A DNA stretch of 64,000 nt, from positions 4,417,001 to 4,481,000 of the forward strand of contig NZ_CP047135.1 in the NCBI RefSeq assembly GCF_009832905.1. Reading direction: 5' to 3'. Numbering within the stretch: position 1 is the stretch's first letter; every line of letters begins with the position of its first letter. Under the pieces are notes generated by a model, which was given only the letters and a program-made list of their open reading frames with translations, made no database searches and was not told the origin of the DNA. The stretch comes from Stenotrophomonas sp. 364. GTDB lineage: Bacteria; Pseudomonadota; Gammaproteobacteria; Xanthomonadales; Xanthomonadaceae. Both the position numbers and the translations under genes were made by a program. Positions 39,958 through 49,046 of this stretch are shown here, piece by piece.

Positions 39958-42900
39958 ATGCATCGCCCTGTCGCCCCCTCGATCCGTCCCTCCCGCCTGT
40001 CGGCCAGCCTGCTGGCCCTTCTGCTTGCGGGCAGTGGCACCGCCTGGGCGCAGACCGCCCCGCAGCTGCTGTTCCACGTCTCGGCCGACCAGGGCCTGCA
40101 GGCCGACACCGCCGCGGGCGATCCGGTACCGAACTTCGTGGACAAGGTGAAGCGGGTGCCGAACGGGGCGCGCGGCAGCGCTATCGAATGGGCCGACGAC
40201 GGCGTACTGTCGTGGAACGCGCCGGGCAACATCCAGGCCCAGCGCGGCACGCTCGGCTTCTTCTGGCGCTCCCGCTACGCGGTGGGTGACGCACCGTTCG
40301 TGATCTTCCGGGTCGGCTATGCCGACCACAGCAGCTGGGACATGGCCTGGCTGCGCATCGACTGGAACGGCCACGGCTTCGATGCGTTCGTCACCGATGC
40401 CAACCTGGCGCGCACGCGCGTGTCGTTCAAGCTCGACCAGAACCCCTCGCCGCAGCAGTGGCAGCACATCGCCTTCGGCTGGGACGAAAACCACGGCGTG
40501 CGCCTGTACGTGGACGGCGAGGAGGTCGCCCGCCAGGAGACCACCGCCGACTACGATGCCGCACTCGATCAGCTGGGCCTGGCCGCGCGCGTGATGGCGC
40601 CCTACCAGGTGCAGAGCCGCTACAACTTCCTGCGCGGCAGCGACTTCGACGAGATCCGCGTCTACGACCGCCTGCTCGATCCGGCCGGCATGGCCGCCCT
40701 GGCGCGCAACGCCGCCCCCACCACGGCGGTGGCCGCGCCGGACCCGATGCGCGCCTGGCGCCACCGCCATGGCTGGGATGCCAGCCCGCCGCCGGCGCTG
40801 ACCGCCGCGACCACGACGATCCGCAAGGTCGAGTTCGCCGATACCAAAGACCACAAGCAGTGGATGTGGAAGGCCACCGACGGCATCGCCGAAACCACCT
40901 GGCCGGGCGTATACAACCGCTCGCGCCTGCCCGGCCGCAACGACTACTTCCAGCTGCCCGACTGGAACACCTACGTCGAGGGCGGCCAGCAGCTGGACCT
41001 GACCCTGCCGGCCGGTGAAACCGTCAACCGCATCGAAGTGCGTGGCGCCGCCTTCGGCGGGCTCAGCCACAGCGCCGATGGCCAGCCGCCGCAGACCCTG
41101 TTCCAGCGCCCGCAGGGCGTGGTGCGCAGCGTGAACGCCATTGCCGCACAGACCGGCGGCGTCCTGCACTTCCGCAATACCGAACAGGAAACGCCGATCC
41201 AGGAAATCTGGGCCTACCAGGTCAGCGACGCGGCCGAGCCGGAAGGCACGGTCAAGCAGCGCTACCTGGTCGACAGCCAGGCCCTGCCGGACTACACCAA
41301 CATTGCGGCACTTCGGGACTACATCGACGGCCGCTACCCGGCGGCCGAACGCAGCACGGTGATGGCGCTGCCCAAGGGCGCCGGCGCACGCAGGCGTGCC
41401 GCCGACACGCTGCCCGCGCAGCCGCTGCCGATCGTGCACGTGCTGATTCCGTCCGGCGTCAGCGATGCACCGGCCGCGCAGCCGCTGATCCGCAGCTGGG
41501 CGCACAGCTGGGAGAACATGCACGATGGCCTGGATGGCGTGGCCATCGACCTGCCCGCGCTGGACCTGCAGGCGACCCACGATGGGCTGATCCCACTCAA
41601 CATCCGCATCAAGGACCCGATCTGGCCGGCGCGCGACATGATCGACGTGTCGGTGTCGGTCAAACCGGGCCAGAAGCGCACCCTGTGGCTGGACCTGCGT
41701 GACCGCATCCTCACCGCCGACAGCCTGTGGATCTCCGTCGCCTCGGCCGCGCCCGGCTTCAACGCCGCGTCGCTGGACGGTGCGGAAATCCGCATGGTCT
41801 ACAAGGACCGCGAGCAGGCGAAGAAGGAGCACATCGCCGACCGCTTCAACCAGGTGCGTGACAACTGGGGGTTCCTGGTCGAAGAACACACCACGTCCAA
41901 GCGGCAGCGCCTGTACGCGCGCGTCTACGCCGACCTCAGCGACCTGTTGCGGGTCGACCCGGACCACATCAACGGCCGCCTGTACTGGAACTACATCAGC
42001 TACAACAGCCAGGGAAAACCGCCCTTCACCCAGCCGCAGGCCCCCAAGGGCGTGCCGCAGTGGGCCTTCGCGCAGACCGAAGACCTCAAGTACGTGCGCC
42101 GCTTCATCGACTGGTGGATCGACAACCGCCAGATCGCCTACGGTGACTTCGGCGGCGGCATCTCCGACGACTCCGACCTGACCCAGCAGTGGCCCGGCCT
42201 TGCGCTGATGGGCGTGCAGCCGGACAAGCTCAACGCCTCGCTGACCGCGCTGTCCGATGCGGTGTACCGCAATGGCATGTTCAGCAACGGCCTGAGCACC
42301 ATCGAGACCGACGAGCTGCATGCCTACGAGGAAGGCATCAACACCAACAGCGCGATGCTCTACCTCAACTGGGGCGATCCGCTCACCGTCGAGCGCCTGA
42401 TGAAAACGGTGAAGGCCTTCGACGAACGCATCATCCTGCCCAACCCGCAGGGGCACCTGCTGTTCTCCAGCAACTGGTTCGGCGGCAACAAGGTCTACCG
42501 CGAACCGAACTGGCAGTGGCAGAAGCCGTACTCCTTCCCGGTGCTGCACCCGGCCTTCCTGATGGGCCAGTACAACGCCGACCCGACCGGCCGCAAGCTG
42601 GTCACCGGGCTGGCCGACAGCTACCTGGCCCACGCCTACACAGACGACAAGGGCCGCTGGGCGCTACCGAACGAGATCCACTGGGCCACCGGCAAGACCC
42701 GTGGCGGCGAGCTCAACAACGGCTCGGGCAGCGGCGACATCATGCACACCTTCTGGGCGGCATGGCGCTGGACTGGCGATGACAAGTACCTCAAGGCGCT
42801 GGACTATCGCGTTGAGCGCGGTGGCCCGGGGGCGCTGTCCAACCTGGGCGAGAACTATGTCGAAGCACTGGGGCGCGGCGCCGAGTGGAACCCGCGTTTC

Positions 42901-43776
42901 ATCAGCGATGCCGACGGTGGCAGCACCGGCTTCGCCAGCCTGATGGCATGGCAGGCCACCGGCGACAAGAAATACCTCGAAGCGCTGCACGCCGACGGTA
43001 TCCAGGCCAAGGCGCAGCGCGAATACATGAACACCGAAGGCCACTGGTGGTCCGACCGTGTCGAGGCGCCGAGCGAATTCCTGCAGCGTGCACGCCTGGG
43101 CGGCATCGCGCTCAAGCGCAACCAGAGCTGGCCGGGCCACACCGTGAGCTGGCGCTTCGCCCAGCCGCAGGCCGCCGAGCAGGTCGCGCTGCTGGTGCAC
43201 GCGCCTTCGCCGGACCGCTTCAAGGTGATCGCCTACAACCTGGGCAAGCACGCAGTGGATGCGGAGATGAGCACCTGGAATGTCACCGCTGGCCAATGGC
43301 GGATGACCAGCGGCGTGGACCGCGACGGCGATGACGCCATCGACGGCAAGATGACCACGCGGGACCTCACCCTGGAGCGTAGTGCATCAACCACGTTGCG
43401 CTTCGCACCGGGCCAGAGCCAGGTGTTCGAGTTCGAGCTGGTGCAGGCCGGCACGCCGGTCGAACAACGCGCCGACCTCGGCATCGGCCGCGGCGATGTG
43501 CGCGTGGACGGGCAGCACCTGCACGTGACCGTGCACAGCCTGGGCCACGTGGCCACGGGCGCGGGCGTGGCGGTGCTGGAGGATGCCAGGGGCCGTGAAC
43601 TGGCACGGGCGGACATTCCCGTGCTGGCTGCACCGACCGACCTGCTCCCGAAGACCGCCACGGTGCGCCTGCCGTTGCCGGCCGGCAACCGCAGCGGCTG
43701 GCGGGTGCGCGTGATGCAGGCCGATGGCGCGGTCGAGGTGACCCAGCGCAACAACGTGGTAACGCTCGACCGGTAG
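39958..43776 (+). CDS. Very large secreted LamG-containing protein of unknown activity, pectin locus
   Basis: The 1272-residue protein has a Sec signal (cleavage after GSGTAWA, about residue 31). Residues ~35-245 look like a LamG/concanavalin jelly-roll (SWDMAWLRIDWNGHGFDAF, WQHIAFGWDENHGVRLYVDG). Residues ~280-400 look like a carbohydrate-binding beta-sandwich. The middle third (~570-1080) is rich in Trp/Tyr and resembles an alpha/alpha-barrel, with GDFGGGISDDSDL near 729 as the most enzyme-like motif and HWATGKTRGGELNNGSGSGD near 910. The C-terminus is a beta domain. GAAAGGAAGG precedes ATG 39958. I cannot assign a lyase or hydrolase family; its place after a TonB receptor suggests a depolymerase. 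It probably shares that receptor's transcript. Confidence 0.75.
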   Translation: MHRPVAPSIRPSRLSASLLALLLAGSGTAWAQTAPQLLFHVSADQGLQADTAAGDPVPNFVDKVKRVPNGARGSAIEWADDGVLSWNAPGNIQAQRGTLGFFWRSRYAVGDAPFVIFRVGYADHSSWDMAWLRIDWNGHGFDAFVTDANLARTRVSFKLDQNPSPQQWQHIAFGWDENHGVRLYVDGEEVARQETTADYDAALDQLGLAARVMAPYQVQSRYNFLRGSDFDEIRVYDRLLDPAGMAALARNAAPTTAVAAPDPMRAWRHRHGWDASPPPALTAATTTIRKVEFADTKDHKQWMWKATDGIAETTWPGVYNRSRLPGRNDYFQLPDWNTYVEGGQQLDLTLPAGETVNRIEVRGAAFGGLSHSADGQPPQTLFQRPQGVVRSVNAIAAQTGGVLHFRNTEQETPIQEIWAYQVSDAAEPEGTVKQRYLVDSQALPDYTNIAALRDYIDGRYPAAERSTVMALPKGAGARRRAADTLPAQPLPIVHVLIPSGVSDAPAAQPLIRSWAHSWENMHDGLDGVAIDLPALDLQATHDGLIPLNIRIKDPIWPARDMIDVSVSVKPGQKRTLWLDLRDRILTADSLWISVASAAPGFNAASLDGAEIRMVYKDREQAKKEHIADRFNQVRDNWGFLVEEHTTSKRQRLYARVYADLSDLLRVDPDHINGRLYWNYISYNSQGKPPFTQPQAPKGVPQWAFAQTEDLKYVRRFIDWWIDNRQIAYGDFGGGISDDSDLTQQWPGLALMGVQPDKLNASLTALSDAVYRNGMFSNGLSTIETDELHAYEEGINTNSAMLYLNWGDPLTVERLMKTVKAFDERIILPNPQGHLLFSSNWFGGNKVYREPNWQWQKPYSFPVLHPAFLMGQYNADPTGRKLVTGLADSYLAHAYTDDKGRWALPNEIHWATGKTRGGELNNGSGSGDIMHTFWAAWRWTGDDKYLKALDYRVERGGPGALSNLGENYVEALGRGAEWNPRFISDADGGSTGFASLMAWQATGDKKYLEALHADGIQAKAQREYMNTEGHWWSDRVEAPSEFLQRARLGGIALKRNQSWPGHTVSWRFAQPQAAEQVALLVHAPSPDRFKVIAYNLGKHAVDAEMSTWNVTAGQWRMTSGVDRDGDDAIDGKMTTRDLTLERSASTTLRFAPGQSQVFEFELVQAGTPVEQRADLGIGRGDVRVDGQHLHVTVHSLGHVATGAGVAVLEDARGRELARADIPVLAAPTDLLPKTATVRLPLPAGNRSGWRVRVMQADGAVEVTQRNNVVTLDR

Positions 43777-43804
43777 CGCCCCTGCCATGCGCGGCTGCCA
43801 TGGC

Positions 43805-44644
43805 TTACAGCGTGACCCTGCCCTCGATGCAGGTCACGCAGTCGCCCCCGATCCACAGCGCATCGCCCACCCGCTCCACGCGCAGCCGCCCGGCACGCCC
43901 GATCGCCGTGCCCTGGCTGATCACATAGCGGTCCGCCGCTTCACCGGTGGCCAGCAGCCAGCGCGCGATGCCGGCATTGAGGCTGCCGGTGGCCGGGTCC
44001 TCCGGTGCGCCATCGCCGGCGATGAAGGCACGGCTCTCGTACTGGGCCTGGCTGCCATCGCTGGCCAGCCACGGCCCGAACACGCCCACCTTCAGGCCCA
44101 TCAGCTGCGCATAGTCCGGCTGGATCGCCAGCACCGCGGCACGATCGCGCAGCCGCAGCGCGAGCCAGCCGGTGCCGTTGTCGGCCCAGCGTGCGTCCAC
44201 CACGTCCTCGGCCGCCACCCCCAGGCCACGCCGCACCCGCTCGCGCAGGTCCGCCGCCAACGCCTCACCGCGCAGCAACGGCGGCGCCAGGAAGGCCAGG
44301 CCGGCGTCGCTGCGGCGGATCCGCACCAGCCCGATCCCGCACTCCTGCACGATCTCCTCGCTCTTGGGTACGCCGCCGTGGGCCAGCCAGGCATGACAGC
44401 TGCCCAGGGTGGGATGCCCGGCGAACGGCAGCTCTTCCAGCGTGGTGAAGATGCGCACGCGGTAGTCCGCCTGCGGATCGGTGGGCGGCACCAGGAAGGT
44501 GGTTTCGCTCAGGTTGGTCCAATGCGCGAACGCGGCCATCCGTGCGTCGTCGATGCCTTGGGCATCGAGCACCACGGCCAGCGGATTGCCCCGCAGGGGA
44601 TCCTGGCTGAACACATTGACCTGCTGGAACGGAAACGTACGCAT
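43805..44644 (-). CDS. PhzF family isomerase-like protein
   Basis: The 279-residue product starts MRTFPFQQVNVFSQDPLRGNPLAVV, diagnostic of the PhzF/YddE fold. It carries the ETTFLVPP segment with the catalytic-type Glu, FTTLEELPFAGHPTLGSCHAW and GDGAPEDPATGSLNAGIARWL. Characterised members isomerise hydroxyanthranilate derivatives; most homologues have unknown substrates and a link to phenazines should not be assumed. It lies 65 bp downstream of the cysteine-dioxygenase-like gene in the same direction, probably as an operon. Neither gene has an evident role in pectin use. Confidence 0.88.
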   Translation of the reverse strand: MRTFPFQQVNVFSQDPLRGNPLAVVLDAQGIDDARMAAFAHWTNLSETTFLVPPTDPQADYRVRIFTTLEELPFAGHPTLGSCHAWLAHGGVPKSEEIVQECGIGLVRIRRSDAGLAFLAPPLLRGEALAADLRERVRRGLGVAAEDVVDARWADNGTGWLALRLRDRAAVLAIQPDYAQLMGLKVGVFGPWLASDGSQAQYESRAFIAGDGAPEDPATGSLNAGIARWLLATGEAADRYVISQGTAIGRAGRLRVERVGDALWIGGDCVTCIEGRVTL

Positions 44645-44709
44645 GGCGGAGCATCGAAAGGCGGGAACCGGATGATGCGCGCGGCGCAGGCCGCGGGTCG
44701 AGCGCGGCA

Positions 44710-45300
44710 CTAGGCCGCGTCGGTTTCCATCACCTGCACGCGGCGCTGGTACCAGTCGCCTGCGTCGGGTTCGAAGATCGCGCTGCGGGTCATCTCGCCT
44801 TCGTACACATGCACCGAGATGGCCAGGTCTTCATCGCTGGTGTTGCGGATGGTGTGGTACTCGTGCGGCGGGATCAGGCTGCCGGCACTGCCGCAGTCGC
44901 CCAGTACCGCCGGTTCGGCGCGGAAGCGGAAGCGCTCGCCGTCGCGTTCGAGCAGCCGGTACTGGGTGATTTCCAGCTGGCCCAGCCACACCCCTTCCAC
45001 GCACCACAGCCCGCTGTGGTCATGCAGCGGCGTGCCCTGCCCCGGCCCCCAGCTCATCGCCACGATGCTGTAGCCGTGCGCGGCGCTGCGGTACAGCTCG
45101 CGGCGGGCGTAGTGGTCTTCGATGGGGTGGTGCACGCAGGCAGGCAGCTGGATGCGGCTGTCGGCGATGGCCTCGCGCAGCGCGCTGCGCAGGGTGGCGG
45201 CGATCTGCTGCGGGCTCTCGTGCTGCACCGCGTGGTCGATGGCCGCGATCAGTCGATCACGGCCATGGAACGGCGGAAAGAGATTGCTGTGGTCTTGCAT
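44710..45300 (-). CDS. Cysteine dioxygenase family cupin (thiol dioxygenase)
   Basis: The 196-residue cupin has iron ligands in PLHDHSGLWCVEGVWLG (HxH) and in LIPPHEYHTI. This pattern is that of cysteine or 3-mercaptopropionate dioxygenases, which oxidise a thiol to a sulfinate using non-haem Fe(II). Length matches bacterial CDO-like enzymes (190-210). I cannot tell which thiol is used. ATG 45300 is the natural start. It leads a two-gene unit with the PhzF-like gene. About 115 bp of upstream DNA contains no pectin-type operator. Confidence 0.82.
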   Translation of the reverse strand: MQDHSNLFPPFHGRDRLIAAIDHAVQHESPQQIAATLRSALREAIADSRIQLPACVHHPIEDHYARRELYRSAAHGYSIVAMSWGPGQGTPLHDHSGLWCVEGVWLGQLEITQYRLLERDGERFRFRAEPAVLGDCGSAGSLIPPHEYHTIRNTSDEDLAISVHVYEGEMTRSAIFEPDAGDWYQRRVQVMETDAA

Positions 45301-45416
45301 GCCCTGAGTCTAGGCCATCGCGGTGAATGCCGTGTTTGATCTGAATCACATCCAATCGCCTCACGATCACCGAAATACCCATCCATTCTAAGAAAATCGT
45401 GGGATATGCCTATCGA

Positions 45417-46280
45417 TCAGGGGATCAGCAGCGGCCGCAAGGACGGCACCTGCCGGGCCAGTTCCTCGGTCACCAGCGTGGCAAACAGCGCCGCGCCCTC
45501 CGGGCCCAGGTGGGTGTAATCGAACGCGACCTTGGCCTGGCCCATCGGCTCGGTAACGGCGTTGTCCTGTGCGGCCGGTGCCCCCACAACGGGCGCCGCC
45601 CCCACCGTGGTGCCGCCCAGCGCCGCGCTGACCTGCGCCGGGGCAGCCGCCGCCTGCGCCAACGGCATGGCCGCCACCGGGCCCAGCGCCTGCACCACCG
45701 CACGGCTGCGGGCGTGCAGGTCGACCAGCGGCACGTCCATCTCGCGCGCTACGCTGCGCACCGCCTCGGCCCAGGGCGCCAGGTCGTCGATCAGCACGCC
45801 GTCGGCAAACTGGCGGCGGGTCAATGGGGTCAGCAGCACCGGTTGCGCGCCCGCCGCGCGGATCTCGCGCACGTAGCGGCGCAGGTTGTCCGGGAACTCG
45901 CGCCGCAGGTCGGTCGAGCGCCCCGGCTTGCCGGGCTGGTCGTTATGGCCGAACTGCACCAGCACCCAGGTGCGCGCGTAACCGGGCGTGCGCATCTCCG
46001 CGTCGGCCAGCACCCAGGAGCCTTCGGCGCGGTAGTTGTACGTGCTGCGCCCGCCCCGGGCCAGGTTGGTGCAGGTCAGGAACGAGGTCACGTGGCGCGC
46101 GCAGAAGGCCGGGCCCCAGCCCCCCTGCACGGCGGTGGTGGAATCGCCGACCAGCACGATCTTGCTGGCCCGGATCGGCGTCGGGGGCGGACGATCCAGC
46201 ACCGCCGGATCCGCGGCGGCGTGCGCCGCGCCCAGTGCACCGAACAGCAGGCTGCCCAGCAGCCAGATCGACGCGCGCAT
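45417..46280 (-). CDS. Rhamnogalacturonan acetylesterase (SGNH hydrolase), secreted
   Basis: The 287-residue protein has a Sec signal (MRASIWLLGSLLFGALGAAHAA). SGNH motifs: nucleophile Ser in IVLVGDSTTAVQGGW, the Gly block in NLARGGRSTYNY, FGHND (Asn of block III), and DYTHLGPEG giving the catalytic Asp and His. This is the pattern of rhamnogalacturonan acetylesterases, which remove acetyl groups from galacturonate in the RG-I backbone. An unusual Ala/Val-rich insert lies between the central helix and the DYTHLG block. The ATG overlaps the stop of the upstream carboxylesterase by one base, so translation is coupled. It is last in a three-esterase operon. Confidence 0.88.
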   Translation of the reverse strand: MRASIWLLGSLLFGALGAAHAAADPAVLDRPPPTPIRASKIVLVGDSTTAVQGGWGPAFCARHVTSFLTCTNLARGGRSTYNYRAEGSWVLADAEMRTPGYARTWVLVQFGHNDQPGKPGRSTDLRREFPDNLRRYVREIRAAGAQPVLLTPLTRRQFADGVLIDDLAPWAEAVRSVAREMDVPLVDLHARSRAVVQALGPVAAMPLAQAAAAPAQVSAALGGTTVGAAPVVGAPAAQDNAVTEPMGQAKVAFDYTHLGPEGAALFATLVTEELARQVPSLRPLLIP

Positions 46281-47902
46281 CAGAACGTACCGCGCTGGAT
46301 GAAGGGCGCCTGCTGATACAGACGACGCTCGCCACCGCGCGGGTCGTTGGTCTGCTGCGGGGTGGCATCGAACAGCATCGTTTCGCGGCGGGCGAGTGAA
46401 TAGGTCTGCCAGCGTGGCAGTCCGCCATGATTCGGATCGCCATGACGGGCGAAGGCGATCAAGGCCTCGCTCATTGTGGCCGCCACGCGGGTGGCCTCGT
46501 CGCTGTCACCGGTGCGTGAGCCGGGGCGATCGGTGGTATCGAACACCAGCGGGATATCCAGCGTGTGGAACGCGCCGAACTTCCCGCCGTCCAGCGGCGA
46601 GCCCCAGTCGAGTTGATAGGCCCAGGTGGGGGCGCCCTGGCGCGCACGCGCCTCCAGTTCCTCCACCGCACCCCGCCAGGAGCGGCCGGCGGTGGTGGCC
46701 GCGAAGAACACCTCCGAGGGCGTGTAGTGCGGATACAGGCGGCGGTACTCGGCGATCACCACCGAGGGCAGCAGGTCCACGTACTGTTCTTTTTCCAGCT
46801 TGGCCGGCAGCGTTTCCCAGGTCAGCGCGAAGTTGGCCGGGTCGTTGCCGAGGAAGGCGCGGGTCTCATCGTGGGTGTTGCCGATCACCATCGGAATCCC
46901 GGCGGACTGCGCGGGCGCCTCCGGCCAGAACGGATGCACCGGCAGCGAACGCCCGTCGAGCACTGGCCCGACGTAGAGACTGCTGTTCTCCACGCGCGAC
47001 GGGTCGCGGGCACGGGTGGCGGCCAGCAGAGCGTCCATCGGCAGCGTGCGCAGCGCGTCGGCATCGGCCGCCCCCACCGCCTGCATCGCGATCTGCGCGC
47101 GCTGGGTGGCCGCCCGCGGGCCGGCCGCGGTGACCTGCTGCCCGCTCATGGTCCAGGCGCGCTGGAACAGGCCGCGCGCGGCCGGCATGGCCATCAGCGT
47201 AGCGATCTTGGCGCCGCCGCCGGATTGCCCGACCACGGTGATGTTGCCGGCATCGCCCCCGAATTCGGCGGCATGCTGGCGCACCCAGTGCAGCGCCTGC
47301 ACCAGGTCGAGCTGGCCGACATTGCCCGAGTCGGCAAAGCGCGCATCGCCCAGTTGCGCCAGGTATAGATAACCGAACACATTGAGCCGGTGGTTGACCG
47401 TGACCACCACCACGTCGCCGCGCCGGCACAGTGCGCTGCCGTCGTACAGCGGGTCACTGCCGGAGCCGTTGTTGTAGGCGCCGCCGTGGATGTAGAACAC
47501 GATGGGCCGCTTGCCGCCGTCGCGCAGCGCCGGGGTCCACACGTTGAGGTAGAGGCAGTCTTCGCTGCCCGGCCCTTCCTTGCCGGTCTGCGGGGCGGCG
47601 TTGCCGTAGTCCAGCGCATCGCGCACGCCACGCCAGGCCACCTCGGGCAGCGCCGGCTGGAACCGCCGGGGCGCAGTGTCGGCCCCATAGGGGATGCCGC
47701 GGAACACATTTACCCCCTGCTCGCGTTGCCCGCGCAACCGGCCACTGCGCACCCGGGCCAGCGGCGCGGCGTCAGGGCGCGGCCCGGGCACCCCGGCGAA
47801 GGCCGGCAGCGCGGGCAGGCTGGTGGCACCCAGCATCAGGGCATAGCGCGCGCTGTCGCGCAGGAAACGTCGACGCTGCAGGTCGGCGGGGGACTCACTC
47901 AT
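46280..47902 (-). CDS. Carboxylesterase type B, Tat-exported (predicted)
   Basis: The 540-residue alpha/beta hydrolase has the oxyanion-hole YIHGGAYNNGSG, a nucleophile region VVGQSGGGAKIATLMAMP and the type-B hallmark SEDCLYLNVWTP. The N-terminus carries a twin-arginine motif QRRRFLRDSARYALMLGATSLPALPAFA, suggesting Tat export of a folded protein. The middle gene of a three-esterase operon: its start overlaps the upstream alpha/beta hydrolase by 8 bp, and its stop overlaps the acetylesterase start. It might remove acetyl, methyl or feruloyl groups from pectin; the bond cleaved cannot be read from sequence. ATG 47902 (MSESPADLQ) is chosen. Confidence 0.87.
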   Translation of the reverse strand: MSESPADLQRRRFLRDSARYALMLGATSLPALPAFAGVPGPRPDAAPLARVRSGRLRGQREQGVNVFRGIPYGADTAPRRFQPALPEVAWRGVRDALDYGNAAPQTGKEGPGSEDCLYLNVWTPALRDGGKRPIVFYIHGGAYNNGSGSDPLYDGSALCRRGDVVVVTVNHRLNVFGYLYLAQLGDARFADSGNVGQLDLVQALHWVRQHAAEFGGDAGNITVVGQSGGGAKIATLMAMPAARGLFQRAWTMSGQQVTAAGPRAATQRAQIAMQAVGAADADALRTLPMDALLAATRARDPSRVENSSLYVGPVLDGRSLPVHPFWPEAPAQSAGIPMVIGNTHDETRAFLGNDPANFALTWETLPAKLEKEQYVDLLPSVVIAEYRRLYPHYTPSEVFFAATTAGRSWRGAVEELEARARQGAPTWAYQLDWGSPLDGGKFGAFHTLDIPLVFDTTDRPGSRTGDSDEATRVAATMSEALIAFARHGDPNHGGLPRWQTYSLARRETMLFDATPQQTNDPRGGERRLYQQAPFIQRGTF

Positions 47903-48899
47903 GGCGCGCGGGCTCCGTGTGGCGCGAAGGGATCCAGCGCAGGGCCAGTTCGGGCCACTGCGCAACGGTCAAACCGGGCGGGATGCGCACGCCGAAGCCG
48001 TGGCCGCCCTGCGGGAACAGGTGCATTTCGGTGGACACGCCGGCCCGCAGCAGCGCCTGGTAATAGACCAGGCTGTTGTGCACCGACACCACGGTGTCGT
48101 CCTGTGCATGCACGAGGAACGTGGGCGGGGTATCGGCGCGGACCTGGTCCTGCATCGAGAACTGCTGCTGCAGCGTGCTGTCCGGATGCGGCCCGAGCAG
48201 GCGCGTACGCGAGCCGGTATGGGCATGGCTGCCCATGTCGATCACCGGGTAGATCAGCAGCGCGACATCCGGGCGTGCGCTGAGCGCATCGGTGGCATCG
48301 CGATGCGGGTACACCGGCGTATCGAAGCCGTTGCTCAGCCGCGCGGCGACATGCCCGCCGGCCGAAAACCCCATCACCCCGATGCGTGCCGGATCCAGCT
48401 GCCAGCGCGCGGCCCCGGCGCGGATCACCCGCATCGCGCGCTGTGCATCGGCCAGCGCCGCCTGCCGATCGCTGCGACCGGCGGGCAGCCGGTAGCGCAG
48501 CACGAACAGGGTCACCCCGCCCTGCGCGACGAACGCCGGCACCAGGGCGGTACCTTCCTTGTCCAGCACGATGCGCTGGTACCCGCCACCGGGCACCACC
48601 AGCAGCGCGCTGCCATTGGGCCGCGCTGGCCGGTAGACCACCAGGTAGGGCGCGCTGATGGTGTCGATGTAGCGGTCCGGCAGCGCGGGGTCGGTGCTGC
48701 GTTCAATCACGTTGGGCGCGCTGGCCGGGCCGGTCTCGCCGGGGACCTGGCCCTGCGGCCACAGATCGATGCGGTCGGGCGCACCGGCCACCGGTTCGGT
48801 CGCCGGCACCGGGCGTTCGGCCGCGCGGGTCAGGGCCAGCGGACTGGCAAGCAACAGCAGCATCAACAACGGCAGCAACAGGGGGCGGCGCATCCGCAT
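47895..48899 (-). CDS. Secreted alpha/beta hydrolase (acetyl esterase-like)
   Basis: The 334-residue protein has a Sec signal (MRMRRPLLLPLLMLLLLASPLALTRAA). Motifs: oxyanion VVPGGGYQRIVLDKEG, nucleophile GFSAGGHVAARL (GxSxG), acid in HAQDDTVV and catalytic His in PQGGHGFGV. It resembles BD-FAE/Axe-type carbohydrate esterases common in polysaccharide loci. AAAGGA lies upstream of ATG 48899. It is the first gene of the esterase operon and is divergent from the hydratase-TRAP operon, with the operator at 48971 in between, so both may be co-regulated. Confidence 0.87.
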   Translation of the reverse strand: MRMRRPLLLPLLMLLLLASPLALTRAAERPVPATEPVAGAPDRIDLWPQGQVPGETGPASAPNVIERSTDPALPDRYIDTISAPYLVVYRPARPNGSALLVVPGGGYQRIVLDKEGTALVPAFVAQGGVTLFVLRYRLPAGRSDRQAALADAQRAMRVIRAGAARWQLDPARIGVMGFSAGGHVAARLSNGFDTPVYPHRDATDALSARPDVALLIYPVIDMGSHAHTGSRTRLLGPHPDSTLQQQFSMQDQVRADTPPTFLVHAQDDTVVSVHNSLVYYQALLRAGVSTEMHLFPQGGHGFGVRIPPGLTVAQWPELALRWIPSRHTEPARHE

Positions 48900-48965
48900 C
48901 GGTCCTTTCCAGTTGGGGTATACCCCGGATCGTGCCTGACGATGGCGCCTCTGATGCGCTGCACA

Positions 48966-48994
48966 TTGCCAATGACACCGGTTTACCATATACA
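48966..48994 (+). promoter_or_regulatory. Promoter with operator filling the spacer (hydratase-TRAP-lyase operon)
   Basis: TTGCCA (48966-48971, five of six) and TATACA (48989-48994) are separated by exactly 17 bp. AATGACACCGGTTTACCA (48971-48988) fills that spacer. The identical 18-mer lies upstream of kduI. The central ACCGGT with a CpG is the kind of site LacI-family proteins bind. It also lies upstream of the divergent esterase operon. Confidence 0.75.
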
Positions 48995-49046
48995 GCTCAT
49001 CCAGCCACTGTCGATTGGCAGTGCACCATTTCTCCGGGAGACCCGC

